Assembly (NCBI GenBank): GCA_030446505.1
Contig: JAUJND010000053.1
Coordinates: forward strand, 1-33,432
DNA from: Chroococcidiopsidaceae cyanobacterium YX2bin18
Lineage (GTDB): Bacteria > Cyanobacteriota > Cyanobacteriia > Cyanobacteriales > Chroococcidiopsidaceae
Direction of reading: 5' to 3'
Length of the DNA: 33,432 nucleotides
The stretch's first letter is position 1; every line of letters starts with the position of its first letter. Of the stretch, positions 1-7,886 are shown piece by piece. Both the position numbers and the translations under genes were made by a program. The notes under the pieces are model-generated. The model did not search any database. It saw only the letters and a list, made by a program, of their open reading frames with translations, and had not been told where the DNA came from.

Positions 1-15
1 AGCTAGGATGGTTTG

Positions 16-582
16 TTAGTAATAAGGCTGGAAAACATCAATAATTTCTTGCTCTTCGTTGGCGAAATCTAGCACAAAAGTATTTTCTTTGCCCGGACAG
101 GTACGATTTAAACGGGATAGGGTTTGTACAGCTTTGACTCCAGCAAGTTTTTTGTTAACACTAGAACTTGAATCATACGCCAGTCGCCAAACATAAAATT
201 CACTGGTCTGCCAGCGCCAGCCCCCAAAGATAAAATCGGCTTCACTTCTAGCAGTTTCATAATCTGGATTACTGTTCCCAGTTAGGTCGATAGCTTGGGC
301 AAGATCAGTAAACAAACCTTCAGCATGGCGCATTACCTCTAGTAAATCGGTTTAAGGGTTTTTTAGGGTGGGCGAGGCTTCAAGGGAATGAATTAAGTTG
401 AGGATCATTGGATATGCCCGTGAAGTTTCTCCAGCGAAGCAGATGAAACAGTCTTTACGAGGCAGTTCAAATAGTTTGACTCCGGCTTCCCAGCTCTCTC
501 CTGCGGAAAGACAGCTATCGGTGGCGAAAACTAACTCCTCGTCTGTGGGCATATGACGTATCCAGGTAGCACATAGGGTCAT
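16..582 (-). pseudogene. Chimeric remnant: Ntn-hydrolase-like protein fused to type I restriction subunit R tail
   Basis: Read from 582 downward, the frame begins MTLCATWIRHMPTDEELVFA, which resembles a cyanobacterial conserved protein with a proteasome-like (Ntn hydrolase) N-terminus: 'ATDSCLSAGE' and 'CFICFAGETSRAYPMI' fit that fold. An in-frame TAA at 352-354 interrupts it; the same frame continues without a shift (TDLLEVMRHAEGLF...) to about position 160. From about 159 to 18 the frame changes character to VNKKLAGVKAVQTLSRLNRT...FVLDFANEEQEI, which is the conserved C-terminal segment of HsdR, the motor/nuclease subunit of type I restriction enzymes. A TAA at 16-18 ends it early. This looks like a deletion that joined two unrelated genes. 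It starts 5 nt after the hepT stop. The HsdR assignment is fairly firm; the Ntn-hydrolase assignment is from memory of the family and weaker. Confidence 0.55.
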
Positions 583-587
583 AGTAT

Positions 588-926
588 TTACTCCCCTAAC
601 TGCTGTAGAACTTGCTCAACGGTTTGGTTGAGTTGGGGGAGGTCTTGCTCAATGATTCCCCAGACTCGATTCAGGTTAACTTTCAAGTAGTCGTGAATCA
701 AAATATCTCGCAATCCAGCGATCTGCTTCCAGGCAACGTCATGGTAGGCATTTTTTAACTCTGGGGATAGGCGTTTGGTGGCTTCGCCAATGATTTCAAA
801 GTTACGGATGACGGCATCTTGAATGATGGGGGTTTCCAGAAATTTTGCTTTACCTTCAATTGTGTAGGACGCGATACGTTGGATGCAATCCTGAATGTTA
901 GTTAGATACAGCAAATCGCTTTTCAT
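588..926 (-). CDS. hepT: HepT-like ribonuclease toxin (DUF86)
   Basis: A 112-residue all-helical protein of the usual HepT/DUF86 size. The family's active-site motif R-x4-H-x-Y is present as RDILIHDY near residues 73-80, preceded by the typical 'NFEIIGEATKRL' segment near residue 42-53. In characterised pairs HepT is an RNase toxin (some act on tRNA) that its nucleotidyltransferase partner silences by AMPylating the tyrosine of this motif. It overlaps the mntA gene by the four bases ATGA (923-926), so the two are translationally coupled. Both open reading frames appear intact, unlike the decayed genes on either side. Confidence 0.88.
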   Translation of the reverse strand: MKSDLLYLTNIQDCIQRIASYTIEGKAKFLETPIIQDAVIRNFEIIGEATKRLSPELKNAYHDVAWKQIAGLRDILIHDYLKVNLNRVWGIIEQDLPQLNQTVEQVLQQLGE

Positions 927-1210
927 AGCGGAATTGCCTCCTGCAACACCTGCCTACGAATTGCCTCATGTAAGCAATCTGGCTCAACCACATCCACCCG
1001 GCAGCCGAGGAGTTCCTCTAAGTCTTGGATCAGGGCGATTTGGTCAAGCAAGGTTCGCTGGGTATCGAGTTCAACTAAAAAATCAATGTCGCTATCTACT
1101 GTGTTTTCTTGCCGTGCGACGGAGCCAAAGATCTGAATATTTGACGCGCCATGTTTAGAAGCGATTTGCCGAATTTTTTCTCTTTGGTTGAGCAAAGCTT
1201 CAAGGTTCAT
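923..1210 (-). CDS. mntA: MntA-like minimal nucleotidyltransferase antitoxin
   Basis: A 95-residue protein with the nucleotidyltransferase signature GSX10DXD, seen here as GSVARQENTVDSDID near residues 29-43, followed by a third acidic strand 'CRVDVVEPD' that supplies the last metal ligand. This is the MNT-domain antitoxin that AMPylates HepT-type toxins. It lies upstream of hepT with a 4-base overlap, so antitoxin is translated first. Start ATG at 1210 is preceded on the minus strand by GGAGAAAGGCG, a good ribosome binding site. Confidence 0.88.
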   Translation of the reverse strand: MNLEALLNQREKIRQIASKHGASNIQIFGSVARQENTVDSDIDFLVELDTQRTLLDQIALIQDLEELLGCRVDVVEPDCLHEAIRRQVLQEAIPL

Positions 1211-1300
1211 ACGCCTTTCTCCCTAATATCAAGTTTGCCTGTTACGGCGGTAGTGATGAGCGATCGCCCAATGTCTTTTTGGGGAATTTGCTGTATCTAA

Positions 1301-1366
1301 TCATCTACCTAGTTCTCCACTCTTGTATATTGAGAATTCGCTATCGGTGTCTAGCAGAAACCTCAT
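1301..1366 (-). pseudogene. vapC: VapC toxin stub (first residues of a PIN domain)
   Basis: Starting at the ATG that overlaps the restored vapB stop, the frame reads MRFLLDTDSEFSIYKSGELG and then TGA. MRFLLDT is the usual beginning of VapC PIN-domain RNases, including the first catalytic aspartate. After about eight residues the similarity is lost. This is a remnant of at most 21 codons, too short for activity. The position and ATGA overlap support the call more than the short sequence alone. Confidence 0.45.
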
Positions 1367-1594
1367 TCAAACAATGCCTCCTGCTCTGGCTGGGGTAGCT
1401 TTCACTGTTCCATAAAGCTCATCGGAGAATAGCTCTAGGCTGCTAAATAGGGTTTGCCAGGGGTTGTCTTGGAGAATCAGGAGGATGACGTTACCAACTT
1501 TTTTGATATAGGCTTCTTCGCCCTCAATCTGATAGTTTTGGCGCAGATCGACAAACTGATGTTCGGTGTCTTTTGAGAGTTTAACGATATTCAA
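1367..1594 (-). pseudogene. vapB: VapB-type (AbrB-like) antitoxin, C-terminus frameshifted
   Basis: The N-terminal 60 residues (MNIVKLSKDTEHQFVDL..., then YQIEGEEAYIKKVGNVILLI) match cyanobacterial VapB antitoxins with a swapped-hairpin AbrB DNA-binding domain. The open frame ends ...ATPARAGGIV, which is unlike the family. One base away, the same DNA reads QPEQEALFE followed by TGA at 1363-1365, which is the expected tail, so a single-base change near 1385-1400 has shifted the end. That lost stop overlaps an ATG (ATGA, 1363-1366) that would start vapC. I infer a formerly coupled VapBC pair that has decayed. Confidence 0.65.
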
Positions 1595-1851
1595 GGTTGT
1601 CTACTGGGCGTAGGCTATCTACGGCGGGTGAAGCTTACTGTTAGACCGCTTCTAGATCATATCAACGGCGATGTATCCTGAGACCCCACAGGCTAGGCAT
1701 AGCGGTTCTCCCTGCCCTTGCACGAGTTATCGAGGCGCACTAATACGATGGGCAAGATTTTTGTTAAATAGGAGTAGGAATTTTCTCTACTCCTCTCTTT
1801 CTCAATCAAAAAATATATGACGCATCCGGAAGTTCGTGACAAGATGTACTG
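1595..1851. other. Intergenic region upstream of the Crp-family gene and vapB
   Basis: A 257-base non-coding stretch between divergently transcribed genes. It must hold promoters for both, but I see no clear operator or terminator. There is a run of AT-rich sequence at 1755-1830 just before the plus-strand gene. Confidence 0.4.
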
Positions 1852-2523
1852 ATGGATGATCGATACCACTCCGGCGCGCCTATCAATCCCCTGATTTACT
1901 CGGTTCGCTTTTTTGAGGGCTTGCCAAAGACTGTAGTGGAAAAAGCTACGACCCACCTCGTCACCCGCACTCATGCAGCCAATCAAGTGATTTTATTGGA
2001 AAATGACTGGGGTACTTCTGTGTACTTCCTATTGTCAGGTTGGGTTAAAATTCGCACCTATAATTTAGATGGCAAAGAAGTTACATTAAATATTCTGGGA
2101 CAGGGAGAACTGTTTGGGGAAATGGCAGCCTTAGATGAAGCACCCCGATCCACTGATGTAATTGCTCTTACTCCTACCCTAACTGGTAATATGCCAGCTC
2201 AAGATTTTGTACAATTAATTCAGACCGAGCCTCTAGCAGGCATCCGGTTATCTCAACTAATGGCGCGACGCTTGCGGCAAGTGAATCGACGATTACGCCT
2301 GCGGGAATCCGATAGTATGTCGCGGGTGGCAGATACGTTACTGATTTTGGCGGAAGGACAGGGAATACAAGATCAAACAGGAATACAAATTCCCAATTTA
2401 CCTCACCGAGAATTAAGTAGTTTTAGTGGGTTGGCACGGGAAACAGTTACACGGGTACTAACAAAGTTGGAGAAGAAAGGGTTGATTATCCGCTGTCACC
2501 AGACACTTTGTATCATCGATTAA
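1852..2523 (+). CDS. Crp/Fnr family transcriptional regulator
   Basis: A 223-residue protein with an N-terminal cyclic-nucleotide-binding beta-roll (about residues 18-110) and a C-terminal winged helix (about 155-223). The phosphate-binding cassette GELFGEMAALDEAPRST (residues 85-101) keeps the Gly-Glu and Arg-Ser/Thr positions that bind cyclic nucleotide in CRP, so ligand binding is plausible. The recognition helix region is FSGLARETVTRVLTKLEKKG (191-210), close to the Crp-type R-E-T-V-(T/S)-R motif. No N-terminal cysteine cluster is present, which argues against an Fe-S Fnr-type oxygen sensor. It precedes a universal stress protein gene by about 58 bases, possibly one transcription unit. 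Target genes cannot be read from the sequence. Confidence 0.9.
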   Translation: MDDRYHSGAPINPLIYSVRFFEGLPKTVVEKATTHLVTRTHAANQVILLENDWGTSVYFLLSGWVKIRTYNLDGKEVTLNILGQGELFGEMAALDEAPRSTDVIALTPTLTGNMPAQDFVQLIQTEPLAGIRLSQLMARRLRQVNRRLRLRESDSMSRVADTLLILAEGQGIQDQTGIQIPNLPHRELSSFSGLARETVTRVLTKLEKKGLIIRCHQTLCIID

Positions 2524-2581
2524 CAAGCTATTGATCGACTCATAGTATAATATCACTTACAACATACCTTGGAGTTACAAT

Positions 2582-3106
2582 ATGGGTTTTCAGAAAATTC
2601 TCGTAGCTATTGATAACTCTCAGTTAACTCCGTCTGTCTTTGAGCAAGGTTTAGGGTTAGCACTCTTCGCGCGGGGTAGCTTGATGTTGTTGCATTGCCT
2701 CAGTAATGATTTAGTTGGCGAACCTATGGTTCCTGTGACTGTAGAACTGGGTTTGTACCCAGGGATAATAGATAGTTCTTACGATACTTGGCACTCTCAC
2801 TATCAAAAGCAGCGATCGCAGGGCCAAGCAATACTTCGTCACTATTGTGAATAGCAACTAATCAAGGAGTACCCACAAAATTCGATCTGCGGATTGGTGA
2901 AGCTAGCTTATGCTTATGTCAAACAGCAAAGAATTGGGGGAGCCGACTTGATTGTCCTTGGTCGTCGCGGTCGTACAGGATTGGCGGAAGCGTTGCTGGG
3001 GAGTGTTAGTAATTATGTTTTGCACCATGCACCTTGCTCAGTTTTGGTAGTTCAAGCAGAACAAAGCACTGTGGCGCAAAAGTTACCACCAGTTGCAGTC
3101 GGATAG
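2582..3106 (+). pseudogene. Universal stress protein (UspA family), split by two compensating frameshifts
   Basis: The first 90 codons (MGFQKILVAIDNSQLTPSVF...) and the last 55 (GADLIVLGRRGRTGLAEALL...) are in the same frame and are clearly UspA. The ATP-binding motif G-x2-G-x9-G-S is intact as GRRGRTGLAEALLGS. Between them a middle stretch (IATNQGVPTKFDLRIGEASL) is readable only one base out of frame: one base is missing near 2851 (GAATAG) and one G is extra in the GGGGG run at 2936-2940. Restored length would be about 174 residues, normal for the family. As given, translation stops at 2854. Sequencing error is plausible. A good start context lies at 2582 (TTGGAGTTACAATATG). Confidence 0.85.
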
Positions 3107-3243
3107 ACAATGAGAATGTTAAGTAATTGTAATCCCTGATCAGGAATTACAATTTTCCAAGCAAGCCCTTGTAGCATAATAGCTACTCTGGCTCCGATCT
3201 AGCGCAATTTAATATATGGATAGGGTAAACTTGAAAAACTTTT

Positions 3244-3966
3244 TTGAATTGGCATGAGCGATTTCCGCAGAGCCACCAGCTACTCCTTTCTCTGAGGATG
3301 CCTCTAACCAAAAACAACTTTTCTGAGCCACATTTGACGGCTGTTGCTCCTTTAAGGATGGTAGAGACTGCTTTTCTAGCCAGTACCGCCAGCTTAATTT
3401 GGCTAGTTAATTACTACTTTCCTCCAGGTCCTTTGTTGCGGATTTTTTTTCCAGTGCCAATTGCCCTTGTTTATTTACGCTGGGGTAAGCGAGCAGCTTG
3501 GATGGCGACTTTAGTCTCTGGGTTACTACTTTCAGTGCTGATGGGACCAACACGCAGCATTTTATTTATCATGCCGTTTGGTTTGATGGGAGTACTGCTA
3601 GAGAATATGTGGCAACGTCGAAGCCCGTGGATTGTTTCTATCGCCTTGGGTACGCTGCTAGGGGCTTTTGGGTTCTTTTTTCGGTTTTGGTTGCTATCCA
3701 TTTTGACAGGCGAAGACTTGTGGGTTTATTCAATTACCCAAGTAACAAAGTTGGCAGAGTGGGGATATATCAGGCTGGGATTGTTAGGTCAACCCAGTGT
3801 ATTGATAATTCAGGCGATCGCGATCGCCCTAATTTTTGTGAATAATATAATTTACTTATTCGTGGTACATCTGGCAGCTTTGTTTTTGCTAGATCGATTG
3901 GGCAACCCAATTCCCCGTCCTCCTAACTGGGTGCAAGTCCTAATGGATTACGAAGGGGAAGAATGA
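3244..3966 (+). CDS. DUF2232-type multi-pass membrane protein
   Basis: A 240-residue very hydrophobic protein with about six membrane segments (from LASTASLIWLVNYYF near residue 45 to the final LIFVNNIIYLFVVHLAALFL). The layout, with 'PVPIALVYLRWGKRAAW' between the second and third segments, resembles the YybS/DUF2232 family, which has weak similarity to ECF transporter substrate-binding subunits. The open frame begins at a non-ATG codon (TTG, 3244); ATG 3298 (MPLTKNNF) is an alternative start. It ends 4 bases overlapping the next gene (ATGA at 3963-3966), so it is coupled to the CobT-like gene. A link to uptake of a cobamide precursor is only a guess from that coupling. Confidence 0.7.
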   Translation: MNWHERFPQSHQLLLSLRMPLTKNNFSEPHLTAVAPLRMVETAFLASTASLIWLVNYYFPPGPLLRIFFPVPIALVYLRWGKRAAWMATLVSGLLLSVLMGPTRSILFIMPFGLMGVLLENMWQRRSPWIVSIALGTLLGAFGFFFRFWLLSILTGEDLWVYSITQVTKLAEWGYIRLGLLGQPSVLIIQAIAIALIFVNNIIYLFVVHLAALFLLDRLGNPIPRPPNWVQVLMDYEGEE

Positions 3967-5054
3967 TTCGCGTTTATACCCAAATAAAACAGGGACAGGA
4001 ATGGTTGCGAAGGTATCGGGGTGCTTCACCTGTATTCGCTTGTATCTTAGGATTTACCGAAACTGGTTTAATTCCTGGTATTTCAGCCGCTGGTCTCACC
4101 TCCGAAGATCGCAGGTATACTTTGTATAGCCGATGCGGAGTTTTTGTACCACGGTTTCCAACTCCAGCCTAAATATCCCTTGCCACCGCTCAGTGCTGGA
4201 GCTTCCCCAGTTTTGATTTCCCGCGCCGTTGTTGAGGCACTTTCGCTTCCAGTTTATTTGTTTAATGCTGGGCTACCTCAGCCACCAACTGTTCCAGCAA
4301 TTGATTTGGGCGGAACTCCTGCTAAGTGTTTGAGCTTAGGTTGCGCTTTAGAACTAGCAACAGTAAAACATTTGCTAGAACAAGGGCTAATTTGGGGTGA
4401 AAAGCTAGCTGCAAGCATCAATCAGGGGTATCTAATTTTAGGCGAGTGCGTCGTCGGAGGAACCACAACCGCACTTTCCGTTTTAACAGGGTTGGGCATT
4501 GCAGCAGCTTGGAAAAGTTAATAGTAGCCACCCCATTTGTAATCACGAGCAAAAGTGGGCTGTGGTACAAGCGGGGCTGCAACGTGCTGGTTTGGGTGCT
4601 GGCAGAGATCCTCCAGTTAGTAGCAGCAGTAGGCGATCCGATGCAAATTGCCGTAGCTGGCATGGCGATCACCGCTAGTCGCACCAGGGGCGTAATGCTA
4701 GCTGGCGGTACTCAAATGCTGGCGGTATATGCCTTAATTCAAGCGATCGCTAGAGTTTATAATTTGGTTTGGCAACCCGAACAAGTTGTGGTAGGAACAA
4801 CTCGATGGGTAGCGGAGGATAAGAGCGGTAATACGGTTAATTTAGCAACACTGGTTGACTCTGTACCCCTTTTAGCAACCCAGTTAAGTTTTGCTACCTC
4901 TGGTTATCCTCAACTCCAAGCTTACGAGCAGGGCTACGTTAAAGAAGGTATGGGTGCTGGAGGTTCTTGCATTGCGGCTCATTTAACCCAAGGTTGGAAC
5001 CAAACACAGCTACTTCAAGCGATTGAGAGCTTAGTAAGCTACTGCTACAAGTAA
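3963..5054 (+). pseudogene. cobT: CobT-like nicotinate-nucleotide:base phosphoribosyltransferase, frameshifted
   Basis: Three overlapping frames together reconstruct one protein of about 360 residues of the cyanobacterial CobT-like family (lower-ligand activation for cobalamin). Frame 1 gives MIRVYTQIKQGQEWLRRYRG and ...CILGFTETGLIPGISAAG; the next frame gives KYPLPPLSAGASPVLISRAV and AIDLGGTPAKCLSLG with ILGECVVGGTTTAL; a third short frame reads NSSHPICNHEQKWAVVQAGL; the last gives LVAAVGDPMQIAVAGMAI and VMLAGGTQMLAVYALIQAIA to the end. Shifts lie near 4126, 4513 (AAAA run) and 4607 (CCTCC). Start ATG overlaps the upstream stop. No other cobalamin genes are in the window. Broken as written; base-call error should be excluded. 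Confidence 0.8.
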
Positions 5055-5091
5055 TCTATCTCTAAAAAACAAAGTAGGCAGAAATTATCTT

Positions 5092-5460
5092 CTAATGAAT
5101 TCTTTTCGCAAGTAACAGTTCTTCCAAGGCGGCGATGCGATTGTAGGCTGCGGTTAATTGTGCCGTGAGTCGCTGGATCTGAATTTCTGGTGGCAACTCC
5201 TTTTCAGTACCTTGATGATGGTTATCCAAATTAGTACCATCTACTAGCACGTCTTTATGTGCCATTGCTGTAGTGCTATAGCTTTGAGTTGAGTATTGCC
5301 CAGCAGCATTTACACCCTGAAAATTATGCGTTTCCTGGGTTGGAGCTAACCGACACTCTGATAAAGCTTCAGACACTCTGGCACTGAGGTCGTTAATAAC
5401 TTGATACAGTGCATCTACTTTATGACTCAAAGTAATGACCTGTTTTTGTAGTGGCTCCAT
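5092..5460 (-). CDS. Cyanobacterial conserved protein with N- and C-terminal coiled coils
   Basis: A 122-residue protein. The N-terminus (MEPLQKQVITLSHKVDALYQ) and C-terminus (EIQIQRLTAQLTAAYNRIAA) both have heptad-like leucine and hydrophobic spacing typical of coiled coils; the middle (residues 40-88) is polar and probably disordered. The C-terminal segment is the best-conserved part in similar cyanobacterial proteins as I remember them. No enzymatic motif, signal peptide or membrane segment. Function unknown; possibly an oligomeric adaptor. Confidence 0.65.
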   Translation of the reverse strand: MEPLQKQVITLSHKVDALYQVINDLSARVSEALSECRLAPTQETHNFQGVNAAGQYSTQSYSTTAMAHKDVLVDGTNLDNHHQGTEKELPPEIQIQRLTAQLTAAYNRIAALEELLLAKRIH

Positions 5461-5589
5461 TTAATACCTTCATCGCCCTATCTGATTTCTTCTCTATAGT
5501 AGGCAACAAAATAGCAAAGTCAACTCTACTTATAAATCATTTAACTTATGAGACTTTAACTTTTAAAGGGAAATGTTAATACTTAGTTT

Positions 5590-5660
5590 TAAACAAAAAT
5601 AAATATTAGCAGTGAGTAAACTACGTCTAGCCGCCTGCGGCTGAGCTAGACGCTTTTAAT
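5590..5660 (-). other. Probable right end of the IS605-type element (hairpin, guide-RNA region)
   Basis: Just past and overlapping the tnpB stop, 5625-5651 forms a hairpin: outer arms GTCTAGC/GCTAGAC with inner GCCGC/GCGGC. IS200/IS605 elements carry a subterminal hairpin at the right end, and the omega RNA that guides TnpB is made from this region. The exact element boundary and guide cannot be set without a related copy. Confidence 0.4.
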
Positions 5661-6860
5661 AGCCCTCCAGCTACCTTATTCAAAGAACAAGATAGCCAGG
5701 AACCTTTAACGGGCGAGTTTACATAGGTCGCCCCAAGCAGAGCAATTATCTTTGAACCGTTAGTGTCTGCATTTCCAATCCAACCACAGTTCGGATTGAT
5801 GCACTTAAACTTCTTATTGGTTCTAATGCCAATATGCAAACAACAATTGCAGGTTTGACTGGTATAGGCTGGAGGGACTGCTATTACCTTTACCCCTCTT
5901 TGATGCCCTTGTACTCTAAGAAAATCCGCAATTGATGAAAAGCCCAAGAGTTAGAACGCCTGCGTTCAGTTTTGTTCCTTAGCAATTCATTAGTGCGTTC
6001 GCGGATTCCTGTTAAATCCTCTATTGCTACGCCCGCATTGTTCTCTTTGGCTTCGGCAATTACGCTCTTACTGATACTATGATTCAGCCATTGTTGAAAT
6101 CTTCTTTCTCTTCCCGATAACCGTTGCAAAACCTGTCTCGCTCTACGGCGAGTAGACCTTGTGCCTTGAGAAGCCGCGTCCTCTCCTGCTTTTCAAAAGC
6201 AGGAGAGTGTCGGCTAGCTTTACGCTGTAAAGAAGACCTAACTCTGGCAAATTTATCTCTAATTTTTGTTATTTGTTCTCCATCCCAACCTTTATCCGTA
6301 CTTGTTTTGGCAATTTCCCTGCGTCCAAAGTCAACCCCGATTAAGTTAGTTGTTCGGTGTTGTTCTGGAGTCTCAGATTTTAACTGAATATGCACGTAAA
6401 AATTACCATCTCGATGCAATCAAACTTGAGCCGAAGTCGGCTTCTTTCCTGCTAATTTACCGCGATGGTAGTTACTGGCATTTAAAGAAATTCTTTCTCT
6501 TCCTCTGACCGTACTTAAACTAACCGTCCAATCCTTTTCTCTAAAGGTAAAAGTATCCTTATCGCAGTCAAAACTAGTTGGTTTAAATCCTTTAACTTTC
6601 TTGCCTTTGTGTTTAGCCGTCAGACGATTGGCTCCAACTCTCGCACAAGCCCTAATGACATGGTTTGATACCAAGTTGAACTTGTTCTTGGCATCGCTGT
6701 AAATGACTGCTTGGATTGAATTTCGATTAGTTAAAGTTAACTTAACCGAGGAATTGATGAATTCACAGCACGACGCAAACTCCAGAGCAGTATCCTTAAG
6801 TTTGGCATACTGGTCTGGAGTAGGTTGAACTCTTACAACTAGCGTCAATACTTGATTCAT
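5627..6860 (-). pseudogene. tnpB: Degenerate IS200/IS605-family tnpB (RNA-guided nuclease)
   Basis: Three or more frames add up to one TnpB of about 400 residues. The N-terminus (MNQVLTLVVRVQPTPDQYAK) runs to an in-frame TGA at 6420-6422; the same frame continues with the RuvC-I aspartate in LIGVDFGRREIA. A 44-47-nt palindromic insertion at 6166-6212 then changes frame. The next frame carries GTRSTRRRARQVLQRLSGRE and the RuvC-II glutamate in VAIEDLTGIRERTNELLR. A missing G in a run near 5893 shifts to the last frame, with the zinc ribbon (TSQTCNCC...CINPNCGW) and RuvC-III aspartate in NADTNGS. No tnpA is nearby. All catalytic residues survive, so the loss looks recent. The protein as encoded cannot be made in one piece. 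Confidence 0.85.
6166..6212. repeat. Short palindromic insertion inside tnpB
   Basis: Between the codons for KAS and GTRSTRR, which are adjacent in related TnpB proteins, lie about 47 extra bases. The core 6181-6207 is a perfect inverted repeat with 13-base arms (CTCTCCTGCTTTT / AAAAGCAGGAGAG) around a single C. It is flanked by TTGAGAAGCCGCGTC on one side and TGTCG on the other. Net added length is not a multiple of three, so it breaks the frame. Confidence 0.6.
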
Positions 6861-7259
6861 GAGTATTATTAGACCACTTGTGTAGACTCTTGGTAACTTC
6901 GGGGGTATCGAACCCCACTCAGTTGCCCCGCTTTCCCCCTACGACCCGCTGCGAGTAACGGTCGTAGCCCCTTGCGGCTTCCGGTGGGATAACCGCGTAT
7001 TATGTAGATTCGTTAATTTTAGAGATTGTTGTCAGCAGAAACTCGCTTTAAAGGCAAATTATTATGAAGTTAGGTTATAAACCAGTAACAAGCGGGGGTC
7101 ATAAACTATTTAAGTTGAACACACTGGAGAGAAAATCGCCAGAATCGTGCTGGTTGTCTACCTAGCTAAAATAAAGTAGAAATTTTAAGACTTTAGCCAA
7201 AAGTATAAGTCATCTATGCAATGGTAGGTAAAAATACTATTAGCGTGAATTAGTTAAAG
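6861..7259. other. Intergenic: probable left end of the IS element and promoter of the lyase gene
   Basis: No gene. GC-rich 6895-6995 contains two small hairpins, GGGG-tatcgaa-CCCC at about 6902-6916 and CTACGACC/GGTCGTAG at 6939-6946/6960-6967, which fit a subterminal left end of an IS200/IS605-type element. The base composition drops sharply to AT-rich at about 7000, so I place the element edge near there. The remaining 250 bases should hold the promoter for the plus-strand gene at 7260; no clear box is seen. Confidence 0.4.
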
Positions 7260-7880
7260 ATGTTGCAGATTCAAGAATTTTTTACAGCTTGTACTGGGCG
7301 ATGGACAACGGAACGAACTTATCATTTGGTTCTTACAGGCGAAGTAGAACGGTCTTATACAGAATTTCGAGTAGAGACAATTACCCAGGAACAGAAGCAG
7401 CAAATTTTATCCCTATCTGCCTTGAGTGAGATTAAGGTAGCGAAAATCAGTGAAGAAGCATTACCGGGGTTTGCGATCGCCTTTGACACCCGCTCTGAAA
7501 CTGGGGAAACGGTGTCGATGAGTCTCCAAGCTTTATTTATTCCAGATACTTACGTTGGCTCAACTTCAGTGACGCAAATGCCGCCCCCACTAGCAGCACA
7601 ACTGCCAATCGAGTCAAACGGGGAAGTGATTAAAGGTTTTTATTTGCGGAATGAGGGATACTCGGAAGCAGGAGCGATCACCGGACGCTTTACCTATCAA
7701 CCCACCCGCCAAACTTTGGAAATGACAACATATTATCGGCGCTCTGTAGCAGTGGATCAAATGCGTTTAGTTGCACCTGACTTGCGGCTACGCACAATCG
7801 TTACATACCAGCGCCCAACAGACAGCGTACCCAGCGTCATCGACTTAGTTGGCTTTGGAGTCGAGCGGCGGCACACATAG
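7260..7880 (+). CDS. CpcS/CpeS-family phycobiliprotein chromophore lyase
   Basis: A 206-residue protein. The start (IQEFFTACTGRWTTERTYHL) has the family pattern F-x5-G-x-W-x3-R-x-x-H, and the end (YYRRSVAVDQMRLVAPDLRL then RTIVTYQR) matches the beta-barrel strands that form the bilin pocket in CpcS/CpeS lyases (lipocalin-like fold). These enzymes attach phycocyanobilin or related bilins to cysteines of phycobiliproteins; S-type lyases usually serve Cys-82/84 of CpcB and allophycocyanins. It is not next to phycobilisome genes, though apcD lies 20 kb away. Subtype cannot be set. The next gene starts 6 bases after its stop, so the two are probably cotranscribed. Confidence 0.75.
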   Translation: MLQIQEFFTACTGRWTTERTYHLVLTGEVERSYTEFRVETITQEQKQQILSLSALSEIKVAKISEEALPGFAIAFDTRSETGETVSMSLQALFIPDTYVGSTSVTQMPPPLAAQLPIESNGEVIKGFYLRNEGYSEAGAITGRFTYQPTRQTLEMTTYYRRSVAVDQMRLVAPDLRLRTIVTYQRPTDSVPSVIDLVGFGVERRHT

Positions 7881-7886
7881 AAAAAT

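Noticed and set aside
895..1158. 87-codon plus-strand frame over mntA-hepT
   Set aside because: Antisense shadow of two well-supported genes.
1693..1986. 97-codon minus-strand frame
   Set aside because: Overlaps the Crp-family gene's 5' end on the opposite strand; no recognisable motif.
3810..3830. Tandem GCGATCGC sites as operators
   Set aside because: These are HIP1 octamers, dense throughout many cyanobacterial genomes and found inside genes.
3498..3845. 115-codon plus-strand frame in the DUF2232-type gene
   Set aside because: Different frame of a real membrane-protein gene; composition is not protein-like.
6885..6930. tRNA T-arm-like sequence on the minus strand (GGGGTTCGATACCCC) followed by ACCA
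   Set aside because: No matching acceptor, D or anticodon arms can be drawn; it fits a hairpin at the IS element's left end better.
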